From NCBI GenBank assembly GCA_027486755.1, contig JAIXOM010000049.1:1-52007 (forward strand): 52,007 bases of DNA, written 5' to 3'. Made by a program: the position numbers and the translations under genes. Positions 51,998-52,007 of this stretch are shown piece after piece (positions within the stretch are counted from its first letter, which is position 1; every line of letters starts with the position of its first letter). The notes below the pieces were generated by a model. The model saw nothing but the letters and a program-made list of their open reading frames with translations. It was not told the origin of the DNA and searched no databases. The DNA is from Comamonadaceae bacterium (GTDB lineage: Bacteria > Pseudomonadota > Gammaproteobacteria > Burkholderiales > Burkholderiaceae_C).

Positions 51998-52007
51998 GCG
52001 CGCACAC

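Noticed and set aside
51804..52007. Val-Trp repeat protein on the minus strand
   Set aside because: It is only the translation of the CCCACA hexamer array and the adjoining REP-like element.

Overview
The window is high-GC chromosomal DNA of a betaproteobacterium, most likely Burkholderiales of the Comamonadaceae type. The evidence is gene content: an rpsL-rpsG-fusA-tuf string, a methionine synthase split into two genes, an S-adenosylhomocysteine (SAH) riboswitch, an AapJQMP amino-acid transporter, a TRAP transporter, HemJ in place of HemY, and REP-like palindromes. It is mostly housekeeping and metabolic DNA. I see no prophage, transposase, rRNA, tRNA or CRISPR array.

Layout. 1-4117: minus-strand str operon (tuf partial, fusA, rpsG, rpsL and its likely promoter), with two palindromic elements between fusA and tuf. 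4200-8071: minus-strand genes for a D,D-carboxypeptidase, an alpha/beta hydrolase, a thioredoxin-like ferredoxin, a VanZ-like membrane protein and HemJ; hemB and a CorA-type transporter run divergently to 10483. 10528-14736: minus-strand aapJQMP. 14930-17210: minus-strand recQ and a rhodanese. 17333-22619: the two metH halves on the plus strand with an amidase gene between them; an SAH riboswitch with a ribosome-site-sequestering hairpin precedes the second half. 23029-27922: a TRAP transporter diverging from a thiamine-diphosphate E1 alpha/beta pair. 27923-31811: MFS permease, signal-bearing ATP-dependent DNA ligase (Lig E type) and ComM. 31831-34068: NtrC-like sites, a sigma-54 promoter, glnK, amtB and a terminator.

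34090-41635: cupin, glcE, glcF, a DUF333 lipoprotein, dienelactone hydrolase, 2-hydroxychromene-2-carboxylate isomerase-like protein, GMC oxidoreductase, a possible small RNA and a TauE/SafE permease. 41645-46108: birA, a SET-domain methyltransferase gene, and divergently topB, whose product carries a histone H1-like Lys/Ala/Pro tail and a C-terminal SWIB domain. 46221-48384: a TctDE-like two-component system. 48874-51416: marR diverging from recA, a 36-codon ORF and recX. The last 590 bases are repeats: a 32-bp inverted repeat, diverged direct repeats, a REP-like half-site and about 13.5 copies of a CCCACA hexamer.

The most unusual unit is the pairing of a SET protein with a SWIB-tailed topoisomerase III, both domain types best known from eukaryotic chromatin and chlamydiae. 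The Lys-rich tail of TopB is an attractive candidate substrate for its SET neighbour; this is inference only. The clearest regulatory system is the SAH riboswitch: its ligand-bound stem and the anti-ribosome-binding-site hairpin share bases, which predicts translation ON when SAH is high. Nitrogen control of glnK-amtB is also directly readable. All calls are from reading the sequence; no database search was run.
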